Source: Glycine soja (taxonomy: Eukaryota > Streptophyta > Magnoliopsida > Fabales > Fabaceae). Taken from it: 64,000 nt of DNA. Each line of letters starts with the position of its first letter. The first letter of the stretch is position 1. A program made the translations under genes and the position numbers. Location of the stretch: assembly GCF_004193775.1 (NCBI RefSeq), contig NW_021143950.1, positions 1-64,000 on the forward strand, written 5' to 3'. Positions 20,763 to 31,765 of this stretch are shown here, in pieces. Under the pieces are notes generated by a model, which had not been told where the DNA came from, did no database searches, and saw only the letters and a list, made by a program, of their open reading frames with translations.

Positions 20763-22844
20763 GGATGCTTTTTTGTACGTTGTTGCCGTAAAAATTTACA
20801 ATGTAGGTCGACTAGGTTTTTTCGTTCGAGATGAACCGAAGTTGTGTTTCGACCGACACCAGCATGTTTTCATTTGCTAGGCATGGAAAACATTAACCAA
20901 ACTTTGCAAAAAAACATGATTCACCGGGTGACGCAGATCGAACATTTCCTATTAGACATCATCCATATATTATTCAGGGATTTAATACAAAATACAATAA
21001 CCGACATCGGTCGTTGTAAAGCCGCGACTGATATTTTCCAGCCGACATTGCGCAATTTTTTTTACAAACGCTGGCCGATAATATTTTTGTACGGCAGAGG
21101 ATGCTTTTTTGTTCGGTGTTGACGTAAAAATTTACAACGTAGGTCGGTTAGGTTTTTTCGTTCGAGCTCAACCGATGTTGTGTTTCCACCGACACCAGCA
21201 TGTTTTCATTTGCCAGGCATGGAAAACACTAACCAACCTCTGCAAAAAAAAAACATGATTGCCCGATACTGATCGAAAAAAATGGTAGCCGACGTCTGCA
21301 AGGAAAGTTTGGCGATCGAGGTCTACAAAAAAATCACCGGGTGACGCAGATCGAACATTTCCTATTAGACATCATCCATATATTATTCAGGGATTTAATA
21401 CAAAATACAATAACCGACATCGGTCGTTGTAAAGCCGCGACTTATATTTTCCAGCCGACATTGCGCAATTTTTTTGACAAACGCTGGCCGATAATAATAT
21501 TTTTGTACGGCAGAGGATGCTTTTTTGTTCGGTGTTGACGTAAAAATTTACAACGTAGGTCGGCTAGGTTTTTTCGTTAGAGCTCAACCGATGTTGTGTT
21601 TCGACCGACACCGGCATGATTTCATTTGCCAGGCATGGAAAACACTAACCAACCTCTGCAAAAAAAAAACATGATTGCCCGATACTGATTGAAATCAATG
21701 GTAGCCGAAGTCTGCAAGGAAAGTTTGGCGATTGAGGTCTACAAAAAAATCACCGGGTGACACAGATCGAACATTTCCTATTAGACATCATCCATATATT
21801 ATTCAGAGATTTAATACAAAATACAATAACCGACATTGGTCGTTGTAAAGCCGCGACTGATATTTTCCAGCCGACATTGCGCAATTTTTTTTACAAACGC
21901 TGGCCGATAATATTTTTGTACGGCAGAGGATGCTTTTTTGTTCGGTGTTGACGTAAAAGTTTACAACGTAGGTCGGCTAGGTTTTTTCGTTCGAGCTCAA
22001 CCGATGTTGTGTTTCGACCGACACCAGCATGTTTTCATTTGCCAGGCATGGAAAACACTAACCAACCTCTGCAAAAAAAAAAACATGATTGCCCGATACT
22101 GATCGAAAAAAATGGTAGCCGACGTCTGCAAGGAAAGTTTGGCGATCGAGGTCTACAAAAAAATCACTGGGTGACGCAGATCGAAAATTTCCTATTAGAC
22201 ATCATCCATATATTATTCAGGGATTTAATACAAAATACAATAACTGACATCGGTCGTTGTAAAGCCGCGACTGATATTTTCCTGCCGACATTGCGCAATT
22301 TTTTTTACAAACGCTGGCCGATAATATTTTTGTACGGTAGAGGATGCTTTTTTGTACGGTGTTGCCGTAAAAATTTACAATGTAGGTCGGCTAGGTTTTT
22401 TCGTTCGAGATGAACCGAAGTTGTGTTTCGACCGCCACCAGCATGTTTTCATTTGCTAGGCATGGAAAACATTAACCAAACTTTGCAAAAAAACATGATT
22501 CACCGGGTGACGCAGATCAAACATTTCCTTTAGACATCATCCATATATTATTTAGGGATTTAATACAAAATACAATAACCGACATCGGTCGTTGTAAAGC
22601 CGCGACTGATATTTTCCAGCCGACATTGCGCAATTTGTTTTTCAAACGCAGGCCGATAATAATATTTTTGTACGGCAGAGGATGCTTTTTTGTTCGGTGT
22701 TGACGTAAAAATTTACAACTTAGGTCGGCTAGGTTTTTTCGTTCGAGCTCAACCGATGTTGTGTTCGACCGACACCAGCATGTTTTCATTTGCCAGGCAT
22801 GGAAAACACTAACCAACCTCTCCAAAAAAAAACATGATTGCCCG
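20763..22844. repeat. Dimeric satellite array, right part
   Basis: Continuation of the ~733-bp satellite family. Order: end of a monomer a (to 20849), an ordinary b (20850-21185), three hybrids of about 414 bp (21186-22428), another b (22429-22765), and a truncated a start (22766-22844) cut off by the 92-bp satellite. The last units carry more substitutions than the left part (for example GTTTTTCAAACGCAGG near 22637), as expected at an array edge. Confidence 0.93.
21186..22428. repeat. Three a+b hybrid monomers (~414 bp each)
   Basis: Monomers 21186-21601, 21602-22014 and 22015-22428 each carry both diagnostic blocks: the ~75-bp a block (GATTGCCCGATACTGAT...) and the 15-bp b block (CAGGGATTTAATACAAAAT). 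The third switches back to a-type sequence near its end (CTGCCGACATTGCG, then TACGGTAGAGG). They form a small subarray with its own ~414-bp period. Confidence 0.88.
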
Positions 22845-25800
22845 AATCGGACCTCCGAGTGAAAAGTTATGACCATTTGAATTTCTCGAGAGCTTCCGTT
22901 GTAAAATTACGAGCATCTCTATATGTGATGCGCTTGAATTGGACTTCCGAGGGAAAAATAATGACAATTTGAAGTACTCGAGAGCTTCCATTGTTCAATT
23001 TCGAGCGTCTCGATATATTATGCGCCTGAATCTGACCCCCGTGTGAAAAGATATGACCATTTGAATTTCTCGAAAGCTTCTGTTGTTCAATTTCGAGCGT
23101 CTCTATATGTGATGCAAATCGGACCTCCAAGTGAAAAGTTATGATCATTTGAATTGCTCAATAGCTTCCATTGTTCAATTTCGAGCGTCTCGATATATTT
23201 TGCGCCTGAATCGGACCTCCGAGTGAAAAGTAATGACCATTTGAATTTCTCGAGAGCTTCCGTTGTTCAATTTCGAGAGTCTTGATATATTATGCGCCTG
23301 AATCTGACATCCCAGTTAAAAGTTATGACCATTTGAATATCTCAAGAGCTTCCATTGTTCAATTTTGAGCATCTCTATATGTGATGCTCCTGAATCGGAG
23401 CTTCGAATGAAAAGTTATGACCATTTTAATTTGTCGAGAGCTTCCGTTGTTCAATTTCGAGCATCTCTATATGTGATGCGCCTGAATCGGACCTCTTAGT
23501 GAAAAGTAATGACCATTTGAAGCACTCGAGAGCTTCCATTGTTCAATTTCGAGCGTCTCGATATATTATGCGCCTGAATCTAACCTCCGTGTGAAAAGTT
23601 ATGACCATTTGAATTTCTCGAGAGCTTCCGTTGTTCAATTTCGAGCATCTATATATGTGATGTGCCTTAATCGGACCTCCGAGTGAAAAGTAGTGACCAT
23701 TTGAATTTCTCGAGAGCTTCCGTTGTTCAATTTCGAGCATCTCTATATGTGATGCGCCTGAATCGGACCTCCGAGTGAAAAGTAATGACCATTTTAATTT
23801 TTCGAGAGCTTCCGTTGTTCAATTTCGAGCATCTCTATATGTGATGCGCCTGAATCGGACCTCTTAGTGAAAAGTAATGACCATTTGAAGCTCTCGAGAG
23901 CTTCCATTGTTCAATTTCGAGCGTCTCGATATATTATGCGCCTGAATCTAACCTCCGTGTGAAAAGTTATGACCATTTGAATTTCTCGAGAGCTTCCGTT
24001 GTTCAATTTCGAGCATCTCTATATGTGATGCGCCTGAATCGGACATCCGAGTGAAAAGTAATGACCATTTGAAGCTCTCGAGAGCTTCCATTGTTCAATT
24101 TCGAGCGTCTCAATATATTATGCGCCTGAATCTGACCCCCGTGTGAAAAGTTATGACCATTTGAATTTCTCGAGAACTTCCGTTGTTGAATTTCGAGCGT
24201 CTGGATATATTATGCGCCTGAATCTGACCTCCGTGTTAAAAGTTATGACCATTAGAATTTCTCGAGAGCTTCTGTTGTTCAATTTCGAGCGTCTCGATAT
24301 ATTATGCGCCTGAATCTGACCCCCGTGTGAAAAGTTATAACCATTTGAATTTCTCGAGAGCTTCCATTGTTCAATTTCGAGCGTCTCTATATGTGATGCA
24401 AATCGGACCTCCAAGTGAAAAGTTATGACCATTTGAATTGCTCAATAGCTTCCATTGTTCAATTTCGAGCGTCTCGATATATTTTGCGCCTGAATCGGAC
24501 CTCCGAGTGAAAAGTAATGACCATTTGAATTTCTCGAGAGCTTCCGTTGTTCAATTTCGAGCGTGTCGATATATTATGCTTCTGAATCTGAAATCCCAGT
24601 TAAAAGTTATGACCATTTGAATATCTCGAGAGCTTCCGTTGTTCAATTTCAAGCATCTCTATATGTGATGCTCCTGAATCGGAGCTTCGAGTGAAAAGTT
24701 ATGACCATTTTAAATTTCTCGAGAGCTTGCGTTGTTCAATTTCGAGTGTCTCGATATATTATGCGCCTGAATCTGACATCCGAGTTAAAAGTTATGAACA
24801 TTTGAATATCTCGAGAGCTTCCGTTGTTCAATTTCGAGCATCTCTATAAGTGATGCGCCTAAATCGGACCTCCGAGTTAAAAGTAATGACAATTTGAATT
24901 ACTTGAGAGCTTCCATTGTTCAATTTCGAGCGTCTCGATATATTATGCGCCTGAATCTGACCCCCGTGTGAAAAGTTATGACCATTTTAATTTCTCGAGA
25001 GCTTCCGTTGTTGAATTTTGAGCGTTCCGATATATTATGCGCTTGAATCTGACCTGCGTGTGAAAAGTCATGACCATTTGAATTTCTCGAGAGCTTCCGT
25101 TGTTCAATTTCGAGCATCTATATATGTGATGTGCCTTAATCGGACCTCCGAGTGAAAAGTAGTGACCATTTGAATTTCTCGAGTGCTTCCGTTGTTCAAT
25201 TTCGAGCATCTCTATATGTGATGCGCCTGAATCGGACCTCCGAGTGAAAAGTAATGACCATTTTAATTTGTCGAGAGCTTCCGTTGTTCAATTTCGAGCA
25301 TCTTTATATGTGATGCGCCTTAATCGGACCTTCGTGTGAAAAGTTATGATCATTTGAATTGCTCAATAGCTTCGATTGTTCAATTTCGAGCGTCTCGATA
25401 TATTAAGCGCATGAATCTGACCTCCGTCTGAAAAGTTATTACCATTTGAATTACTCGAGAGCTGCCATTGTTCAATTTCGAGCGTCTCGATATATTATGC
25501 GCCTGAATCTGAACCCCGTGTGAAAAGTTATGACCATTTGAATTTCTCGAGAGCTTCCATTGTTCAAGTTTGAGCATCTCTATATGTGATGTGCTTGAGT
25601 CGGACCTCCGCGTGAAAAGTTATGACTATTTGAATTTCTCGAGAGCTTCCGTTTTTCAATTTCGAGGGTCTCGGTATATTATGCGCCTAAATCTGACCTC
25701 GGTGTGAAAAGTTATGACCATTTGAAATTCTTGTGAGCTTCCGTTGTTCAATTTCAAGCGTCTCGATATATTATGGGCCTGAATCTGAGCTCCGTGTGAA

Positions 25801-26654
25801 AAGTTATGACCAGTTGAATTTCTCGAGAGCTTCCGTTGTTCAATTTCGAGCATCTCTATATGTGATGCTCTTGAATCGGACCTCCGAGTGAAAAGTTATG
25901 ACCATTTGAATTTCTCGAGGGCTTCCGTTGTTCAATTTCGAGCATCTTGATATATTATGCGCCTGAATCTGACCTCCGTGTGAAATATTTTGACCATTTG
26001 AATTTCTCGAGAGCTTCCTTTGTTCAATTTCGAGCATCTCTATGTGTGATACGCCTGAATCGGACCTCCGATTGAAAAGTTATGACCATTTGTATTTCTC
26101 CAGAGCTTCCGTTGTTCAATTTCGAGTATCTCTGTATGTGATGCTCTTGAATCGGACCTCCGAGTTAAAAGTTATGACCGTTTGAATTTCTCGAGAGCTT
26201 CCGTTGTTCAATTTCGAGCATCTCTATATGTGATGTTCCTGAATTAGACCTCCGAGTGAAAAGTTATGACCATTTGAATTTCTCGAGAGCTTCTGTTGTT
26301 CATTTTCGAGCGTCTCGATATATTATGTGTCTGAATCTGAGCACCGTGTGAAAAGATATGACCATTTGAATTTCTCGAGAGCTTCCGTTGTTCATTTTCG
26401 AGCGTCTCGATATATTATGCGCCTGAATCTGAGCTACGTGTGAAAAGTTATGACCATTTGAATTTCTCGAGAGCTTCTGTTGTTCATTTTCGAGCGTCTC
26501 GATATATTATGCGCCTGAATCTGAGCTACGTGTGAAAAGTTATGACCATTTGAATTTTTCAAGAGCCTTCGTTGTACGATTTCGAGCATCCCTATATCTG
26601 ATGTACTTGAATCGGACCTCCGACCGAAAATTTATGACCATTTGAATTTCTCGA
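22845..26654. repeat. CentGm-type 92-bp satellite, diverged left edge
   Basis: Tandem monomers of about 92 bp with conserved core GAGAGCTTCCGTTGTTCAAT and AAAGTTATGACCATTTGAAT. I recognise this as the soybean centromeric satellite CentGm (SB92). Monomers are markedly heterogeneous and carry older variants, such as TTGAATTGCTCAATAGCTTC, and shortened monomers reading GATGCAAATCGGACC near 23109 and 24396. No gene seen; the ~65-codon frames spanning two monomers are repeat by-products. Confidence 0.93.
26650..26654. other. Target-site duplication ctcga (left)
   Basis: CTCGA precedes TGATGAGAAT here and follows CACATCA at 29455-29459. Joining the flanks restores the satellite TTTCTCGAGAGCATCC. 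Confidence 0.92.
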
Positions 26655-26926
26655 TGATGAGAATCCTGAAATTGGCCAAATACAGGCTAAAGGCCCAAGT
26701 GGAGAAGGATAAAGCCCCCGAGTGGAGAAGGATGAAGGCCCAAGTGGAGAAGGATGAAGGCCCAGAGGCAGAGATACTATCAAGACTATTAATTGTTGCT
26801 GAAGGCCCAAACTAATTTGAAGGCCCAAGTTAAATAAGTTTTTAGTTATAATTTATTTTTATTGTAATTTTGGCCCAAACTGTTTAAAAGGCCCATGTCT
26901 ATTTTTATCTTTTTGTTCAGCTACAC

Positions 26927-26933
26927 TATAAGT
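26927..26933 (+). promoter_or_regulatory. Putative TATA box of the LTR
   Basis: TATAAGT in the context CTACACTATAAGTATGGG. It is conserved in all five family LTRs here (29130-29136 in the 3' LTR). AATAAA follows about 20 bp further on (26950-26955), a normal spacing for the U3/R region of a plant LTR. Confidence 0.55.
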
Positions 26934-27057
26934 ATGGGTTTTTGTTTTGAATAAAAAAACTTTTGGCATTTTGATAAAATTTGGTGAGAGTTTCTCTCTG
27001 GGTTCCTGGTTGAACCAATTATCAGACTTATCAAGGTAATCCTTGTGGCGTCTATCC

Positions 27058-27195
27058 TGACTTATCTTCCTTCACCGGAAGTGGCGTCTACCCAGACTTA
27101 TCTTCCTTCACTGGAAGTGGCGTCTACCCAGACTTATCTTCCTTCATTGGAAGTGGCGTCTACCCTGACTTATCTTCCTTCACTGGAAGTGGCGT
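27058..27195 (+). repeat. 36-bp tandem repeats in the LTR
   Basis: About four copies of a 36-bp unit containing GACTTATCTTCCTTCACTGG and AAGTGGCGTCTACCC, from about 27058 to 27195. Unit starts at 27061 and 27097 show the period. It is present in every LTR of the family here, three or four copies each. Because 36 is a multiple of three, one frame reads a 12-residue repeat (PDLSSFTGSGVY on the opposite strand), but nothing shows it is translated. Confidence 0.9.
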
Positions 27196-27253
27196 CATCC
27201 AAATCTCTGTAACCTGTATCAAACGATCCGCTCCTACTCAGGTTCACATCATC

Positions 27254-27265
27254 TGGTATCAGAGC
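27254..27265 (+). other. Primer-binding site (initiator tRNA-Met)
   Basis: TGGTATCAGAGC two bases after the LTR end, complementary to the 3' end of initiator methionine tRNA. Confidence 0.93.
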
Positions 27266-28149
27266 TTCGGCTCTTGATACAGGTTCTATCCTATCCTATT
27301 ATTTTTGTTTGTAATTTGCCTAGGTTCGTGTTTTGTCCTTGTTTTGTTATTTGCGTTTTTGTTTACATCTTGTTTCGTTCTTGTTTGTGTCTTTTGTTCT
27401 GTTATTTGCGTTCTTGTTCTTGTTTCTTGTGTCTTTCACACTTTGTGTAAAAAAAAAAGGTTACAGAAATTTTGAAAAAAAAACAGTGGGCGTTTGATCT
27501 TTGAACACGAAATTGAGGCATTTAGAGGTGTTTTTTTGGAAAGAAAATCGTGGAACAAATCCCCTTATCTAGATTCTCCTCTGAATTCTGAGCGTTTTTT
27601 ATATATAGTGGGCCTCAAACAGACAACCTTAGCAAAAGTTATGAGCATTTGAAGTTTACTTGTCATATCTGTTATCTTATCTGTTATCCTATCTGTTATC
27701 TTATTTGTTATCATATCTGTTATCCAAATTAAATCTAATTTGTTATCCAAATCTGATCTATTATCCAAATCAAATCAAATCAAATTTTTTTATCCAAATC
27801 AGATTTGTTATCCAAATCAATTCAAATCTAATCTGTTATCCAAATCAAATCCAATCTGCTATCCAAATCAAGTCCAAGTTGTTATCCCAAATCAAATCTG
27901 TTACTCTGATAATTATATTGTCTTTCCTTTTATTTTATATTACCTTGTGTGTCTAATTCGGTCCATCTAGGAACTTAAGAGGGAACACGAGTGGTAAAAG
28001 GCAAGAGGGAATACATTACACAAAAGCCTATATTGAGAGCATCAAACACGAGTGAACTACCATCAAAGAGAGAAACACGTGAGTAGAGTGTGGTGAGGTC
28101 CTGAATTTAATTTTTTTTAATTTACTGCAAAATTCTTTGTTCCTTAATC
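27266..28149 (+). other. Leader with AT-rich short repeats
   Basis: No gene seen. A T/C-rich stretch (about 27290-27440, TTCTTGTT words) is followed by a run CTGTTATCTTATCTGTTATC with a 12-bp period (about 27660-27725) and degenerate CCAAATCAAATC units to about 27900. The same order, in reverse orientation, is seen in internal 1 and internal 2 of the composite. The long frame MSYLLSYLLSYLL here is a repeat by-product. Confidence 0.8.
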
Positions 28150-28938
28150 ATGGCAAGAGCTGGTGACAATGGTGGTGTATATAATCAATTGGACGAATCT
28201 CAGCGCTTATTTCTGGACGCGTGGACTACACAAATGCAACGTTTGTTGAACCGTAACAAAGAAGAGCCCTATAGACGAATAGCCAAATCTTCCTCGTTTA
28301 CTCTTAAACCTCTATCCCCTAGAAAAGTGTGTGATGACCAAATCAGAATGAGAGAAAAGAGAGAACAAAAGAAAGAAAATAGTGAGGCACCACAAAGGAA
28401 TATGAAAAAGAAGAGTGATACACCCGAGGAAAAGAGTGATACACAAGAGAGAGAGAGTGATAATTCTAATCAGTTAACTATTTATGTTTCTCCTAGTGTT
28501 CAACCCTTATTGCAGGAATTTAAAGATGTCTTTCCCAAGGAGATTCCTCATGGACTGCCACCTTCAAGAAGCATAGAACATCAAGTTGATCTCCTTCTAG
28601 AAGCTTCATTGCCTAACAAGCCAACTTACAACAGCAAGCCCCAAGAGACTCAACATAAGGATGCACAGGTCAAAGTTGAGTATGAGAAAAGATTGTATGA
28701 CCAAGTGAAGGTGCAAATTGCAAAGAAGAATGAAAGCTATGCCAAGCAAGCCAACAAGAAAAGGAAGGAAGTGGTAGTTGAACCCGGTGATGATCCTGGA
28801 CATTTGAGGACAAATGTTTTCCAAGAAGGAGGGAATGATGAGAATCCTGAAATTGGCCAAATACAGGCTAAAGGCCCAAGTGGAGAAGGGCAAAGGCCCA
28901 AGTGGAGAAGGATAAAGCCCCCGAGTGGAGAAGGATGA
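28150..28938 (+). CDS. Chimeric Gag/RT-edge/integrase-tail protein (262 aa)
   Basis: Start chosen at MARAGDNGGVYNQLDESQ, the family start. Residues 1-60 are Gag-like plus the linker TLKPLSPRKV. Residues 61-105 are charged. Residues 117-165 (VQPLLQEFKDVFPKEIPHGL to LPNKPTY) are the N-terminal edge of a Ty3/gypsy RT. Residues 175-213 (VKVEYEKRLYDQVKVQIAKK, YAKQANKKRKEVV, VEPGD) are an integrase C-terminal tail. Residues 217-229 (GHLRTNVFQEGGN) match the usual pol end. The last ~34 codons lie in the 3' LTR. Relative to the 293-codon copy it lacks 33 residues (about KFNYFAEASEVTKV to SKIST), a 99-bp in-frame loss. No active-site residues of any retroviral-type enzyme are present. Expression is unproven; the frame could be a passive remnant. 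Confidence 0.78.
   Translation: MARAGDNGGVYNQLDESQRLFLDAWTTQMQRLLNRNKEEPYRRIAKSSSFTLKPLSPRKVCDDQIRMREKREQKKENSEAPQRNMKKKSDTPEEKSDTQERESDNSNQLTIYVSPSVQPLLQEFKDVFPKEIPHGLPPSRSIEHQVDLLLEASLPNKPTYNSKPQETQHKDAQVKVEYEKRLYDQVKVQIAKKNESYAKQANKKRKEVVVEPGDDPGHLRTNVFQEGGNDENPEIGQIQAKGPSGEGQRPKWRRIKPPSGEG
28824..28835 (+). other. Polypurine tract
   Basis: AGAAGGAGGGAA directly before the 3' LTR start TGATGAG. It doubles as coding sequence for QEGGN. Confidence 0.85.
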
Positions 28939-29454
28939 AGGCCCAAGTGGAGAAGGATGAAGGCCCAGAGGCAGAGACACTATCAAGACTATTAATTGTT
29001 GCTGAAGGCCCAAACTAATTTGAAGGCCCAAGTTAAATAAGTTTTTAGTTATAATTTATTTTTATTGTTATTTTGGCCCAAACTGTTTAAAAGGCCCATG
29101 TCTATTTTTATCTTTTTGTTCAGCTACACTATAAGTATGGGTTTCTGTTTTGAATAAAAAAACTTTTGGCATTTTGATAAAATTTGGTGAGAGTTTCTCT
29201 CTGGGTTCCTGGTTGAACCAATTATCAGACTTATCAAGGTAATCCTTGTGGCGTCTATCCTGACTTATCTTCCTTCACCGGAAGTGGCGTCTACCCAGAC
29301 TTATCTTCCTTCACTGGAAGTGGCGTCTACCCAGACTTATCTTCCTTCATTGGAAGTGGCGTCTACCCTGACTTATCTTCCTTCACTGGAAGTGGCGTCA
29401 TCCAAATCTCTGTAACCTGTATCAAACGATCCGCTCCTACTCAGGTTCACATCA
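28836..29454 (+). mobile_element. 3' LTR, 619 bp
   Basis: Same as the 5' LTR except for one extra 22-bp GGCCCAAGTGGAGAAGG unit near 28868-28890 (619 minus 597 is exactly 22) and about three substitutions: GAGACACT for GAGATACT, ATTGTTATTTT for ATTGTAATTTT, and GGGTTTCTG for GGGTTTTTG. Confidence 0.93.
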
Positions 29455-29459
29455 CTCGA
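29455..29459. other. Target-site duplication ctcga (right)
   Basis: CTCGA after the LTR end CACATCA; the satellite continues as GAGCATCCGTTG. Confidence 0.92.
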
Positions 29460-31765
29460 GAGCATCCGTTGTTCAATTTCGAGCATCTCTATATGTGATG
29501 TTCCTGAATCAGACCTCCGAGTGAAAAGTTATGACCATTTGAATTTCTCGAGGGCTTCCGTTGTTCAATTTCGAACATCTCGGTGTATTATGCGCCTGAA
29601 TCTGACCTCTGTGTGAAAAGATATGACCATTTGAATTTCTCGAGAGCTTCCGTTGTTCATTTTCAAGCGTCTCGATATATTATGTGCCTGAATCTGAGCT
29701 CCGTGTGAAAAGTTATGACCATTTGAATTTCTCGAGAGCTTCTGTTGTTCATTTTCGAGCGTCTCGATATATTATGTGTCTGAATCTGAGCCCCGTGTGA
29801 AAAGTTATGACCATTTGAATTTTTCGAGAGCTTCCGTTGTTCAATTTCGAACATCTCTATGTGTGATACGCTTGAATCGGACCTCCGATTGAAAAGTTAT
29901 GACCATTTGTATTTCTCCAGAGCTTCCGTTGTTCAATTTCGAGCATCTTTGTATGTGATGCTCTTAAATCGGACCTCCGAGTTAAAAGTTATGACCGTTT
30001 GAATTTCTCGAGAGCTTCCGTTGTTCAATTTTGAGCGTCTAGATATATTATGCCCCTAAATCTGACCCCTGTGTGAAAAGTTATGACCATTTGAATTTCT
30101 CGAGAGCTTCCGTTGTTCAATTTCGAGCATCTCTATATGTGATGTTCCTGAATTAGACCTTCGAGTGAAAAGTTATGACCATTTGAATTTCTCGAGAGCT
30201 TCTGTTGTTCATTTTCGAGCGTCTCGATATATTATGTGTCTGAATCTGAGCACCGTGTGAAAAGATATGACCATTTGAATTTCTCGAGAGCTTCCGTTGT
30301 TCATTTTCAATCGTCTCGATATATTATGTGCCTGAATCTGAGCTCCGTGTGAAAAGTTATGACCATTTGAATTTCTCGAGAGCTTCTGTTGTTCATTTTC
30401 GAGCGTCTCGATATATTATGCGCCTGAATCTGAGCTACGTGTCAAAAGTTATGACCATTTGAATTTCTCGAGAGCTTCTGTTGTTCATTTTCGAGCGTCT
30501 CGATATATTATGTGTCTGAATCTGAGCCCCGTGTGAAAAGTTATGACCATTTGAATTTCTCGAGAGCTTCTGTTGTTCATTTTCGAGCGTCTCGATATAT
30601 TATGTGTCTGAATCTGAGCACCGTGTGAAAAGATATGACCATTTGAATTTCTCGAGAGCTTCCGTTGTTCATTTTCGAGCGTCTCGATATATTATGCGCC
30701 TGAATCTGAGCTACGTGTGAAAAGTTATGACCATTTGAATTTTTCAAGAGCCTTCGTTGTACGATTTCGAGCATCCATATATCTGATGTACCTGAATCGG
30801 ACCTCCGACCGAAAATTTATGACCATTTGAATTTCTCGAGAGCATCCGTTGTTCAATTTCGAGCATCTCTATATGCGATGTTCCTGAATCAGACCTCCGA
30901 GTGAAAAGTTATGACCATTTGAATTTCTCGAGGGCTTCCGTTGTTCAATTTCGAACGTCTCGGTGTATTATGCGCCTGAATCTGACCTCTGTGTGAAAAG
31001 ATATGACCATTTGAATTTCTCGAGAGCTTCCGTTGTTCATTTTCAAGCGTCTCGATATATTATGTGCCTGAATCTGAGCTCCGTGTGAAAAGTTATGACC
31101 ATTTGAATTTCTCGAGAGCTTCTGTTGTTCATTTTCGAGCGTCTCGATATATTATGTGTCTGAATCTGAGCCCCGTGTGAAAAGTTATGACCATTTGAAT
31201 TTTTCGAGAGCTTCCGTTGTTCAATTTCGAGCATCTCTATGTGTGATACGCCTGAATCGGACCTCCGATTGAAAAGTTATGACCATTTGTATTTCTCCAG
31301 AGCTTCCGTTGTTCAATTTTGAGCATCTCTGTATGTGATGCTCTTGAATCGGACCTCCGAGTTAAAAGTTATGACCGTTTGAATTTCTCGAGAGCTTCCG
31401 TTGTTCAATTTTGAGCGTCTCGATATATTATGCCCCTAAATCTGACCCCCGTGTGAAAAGTTATGACCATTTGAATTTCTCGAGAGCTTCCGTTGTTCAA
31501 TTTCGAGCATCTCTATATGTGATGTTCCTGAATTAGACCTCCGAGTGAAAAGTTATGACCATTTGAATTTCTCGAGAGCTTCTGTTGTTCATTTTCGAGC
31601 GTCTCGATATATTATGTGTCTGAATCTGAGCACCGTGTGAAAAGATATGACCATTTGAATTTCTCGAGAGCTTCCGTTGTTCATTTTCAATCGTCTCGAT
31701 ATATTATGTGCCTGAATCTGAGCTCCGTGTGAAAAGTTATAACCATTTGAATTTCTCGAGAGCTT
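29460..31765. repeat. 15-monomer (1380-bp) higher-order repeat
   Basis: The block starting GAGCATCCGTTGTTC at 29460 recurs at 30840, exactly 15 x 92 bp later. It has the same ordered private variants: TCGGTGTATTATGCGCC, TTCATTTTCAAGCGTC, ATGTGTGATACGC, GTATGTGATGCTCTT. The second copy departs near 31765. A further partial copy starts at about 32588, 19 monomers on, and the pre-insertion flank at 26030-26650 belongs to the same repeat. Confidence 0.85.

Larger units (their letters stand above)
26655..27251 (+). mobile_element. 5' LTR, 597 bp
   Basis: Starts TGATGAGAATCCTGAAATTG and ends CAGGTTCACATCA. It contains a G/A-rich 22-bp repeat (AAGGCCCAAGTGGAGAAGGA, about 26690-26765), a TATA-like box, an AATAAA signal and four 36-bp repeats near the 3' end. 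Confidence 0.93.
26655..29454 (+). mobile_element. Complete 2.8-kb non-autonomous LTR retrotransposon in CentGm array
   Basis: Structurally complete element of 2800 bp: 5' LTR, primer-binding site, AT-rich leader, one chimeric ORF, purine tract, 3' LTR, and 5-bp target duplications. It is the same family as the minus-strand composite, in the opposite orientation. By eye the LTRs differ by about three substitutions and one 22-bp repeat unit, so it is much younger than the composite. The internal region is only 1584 bp, with no catalytic domains. The flanking satellite matches an intact higher-order repeat copy at 30771-30850, confirming a clean insertion. Confidence 0.93.
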
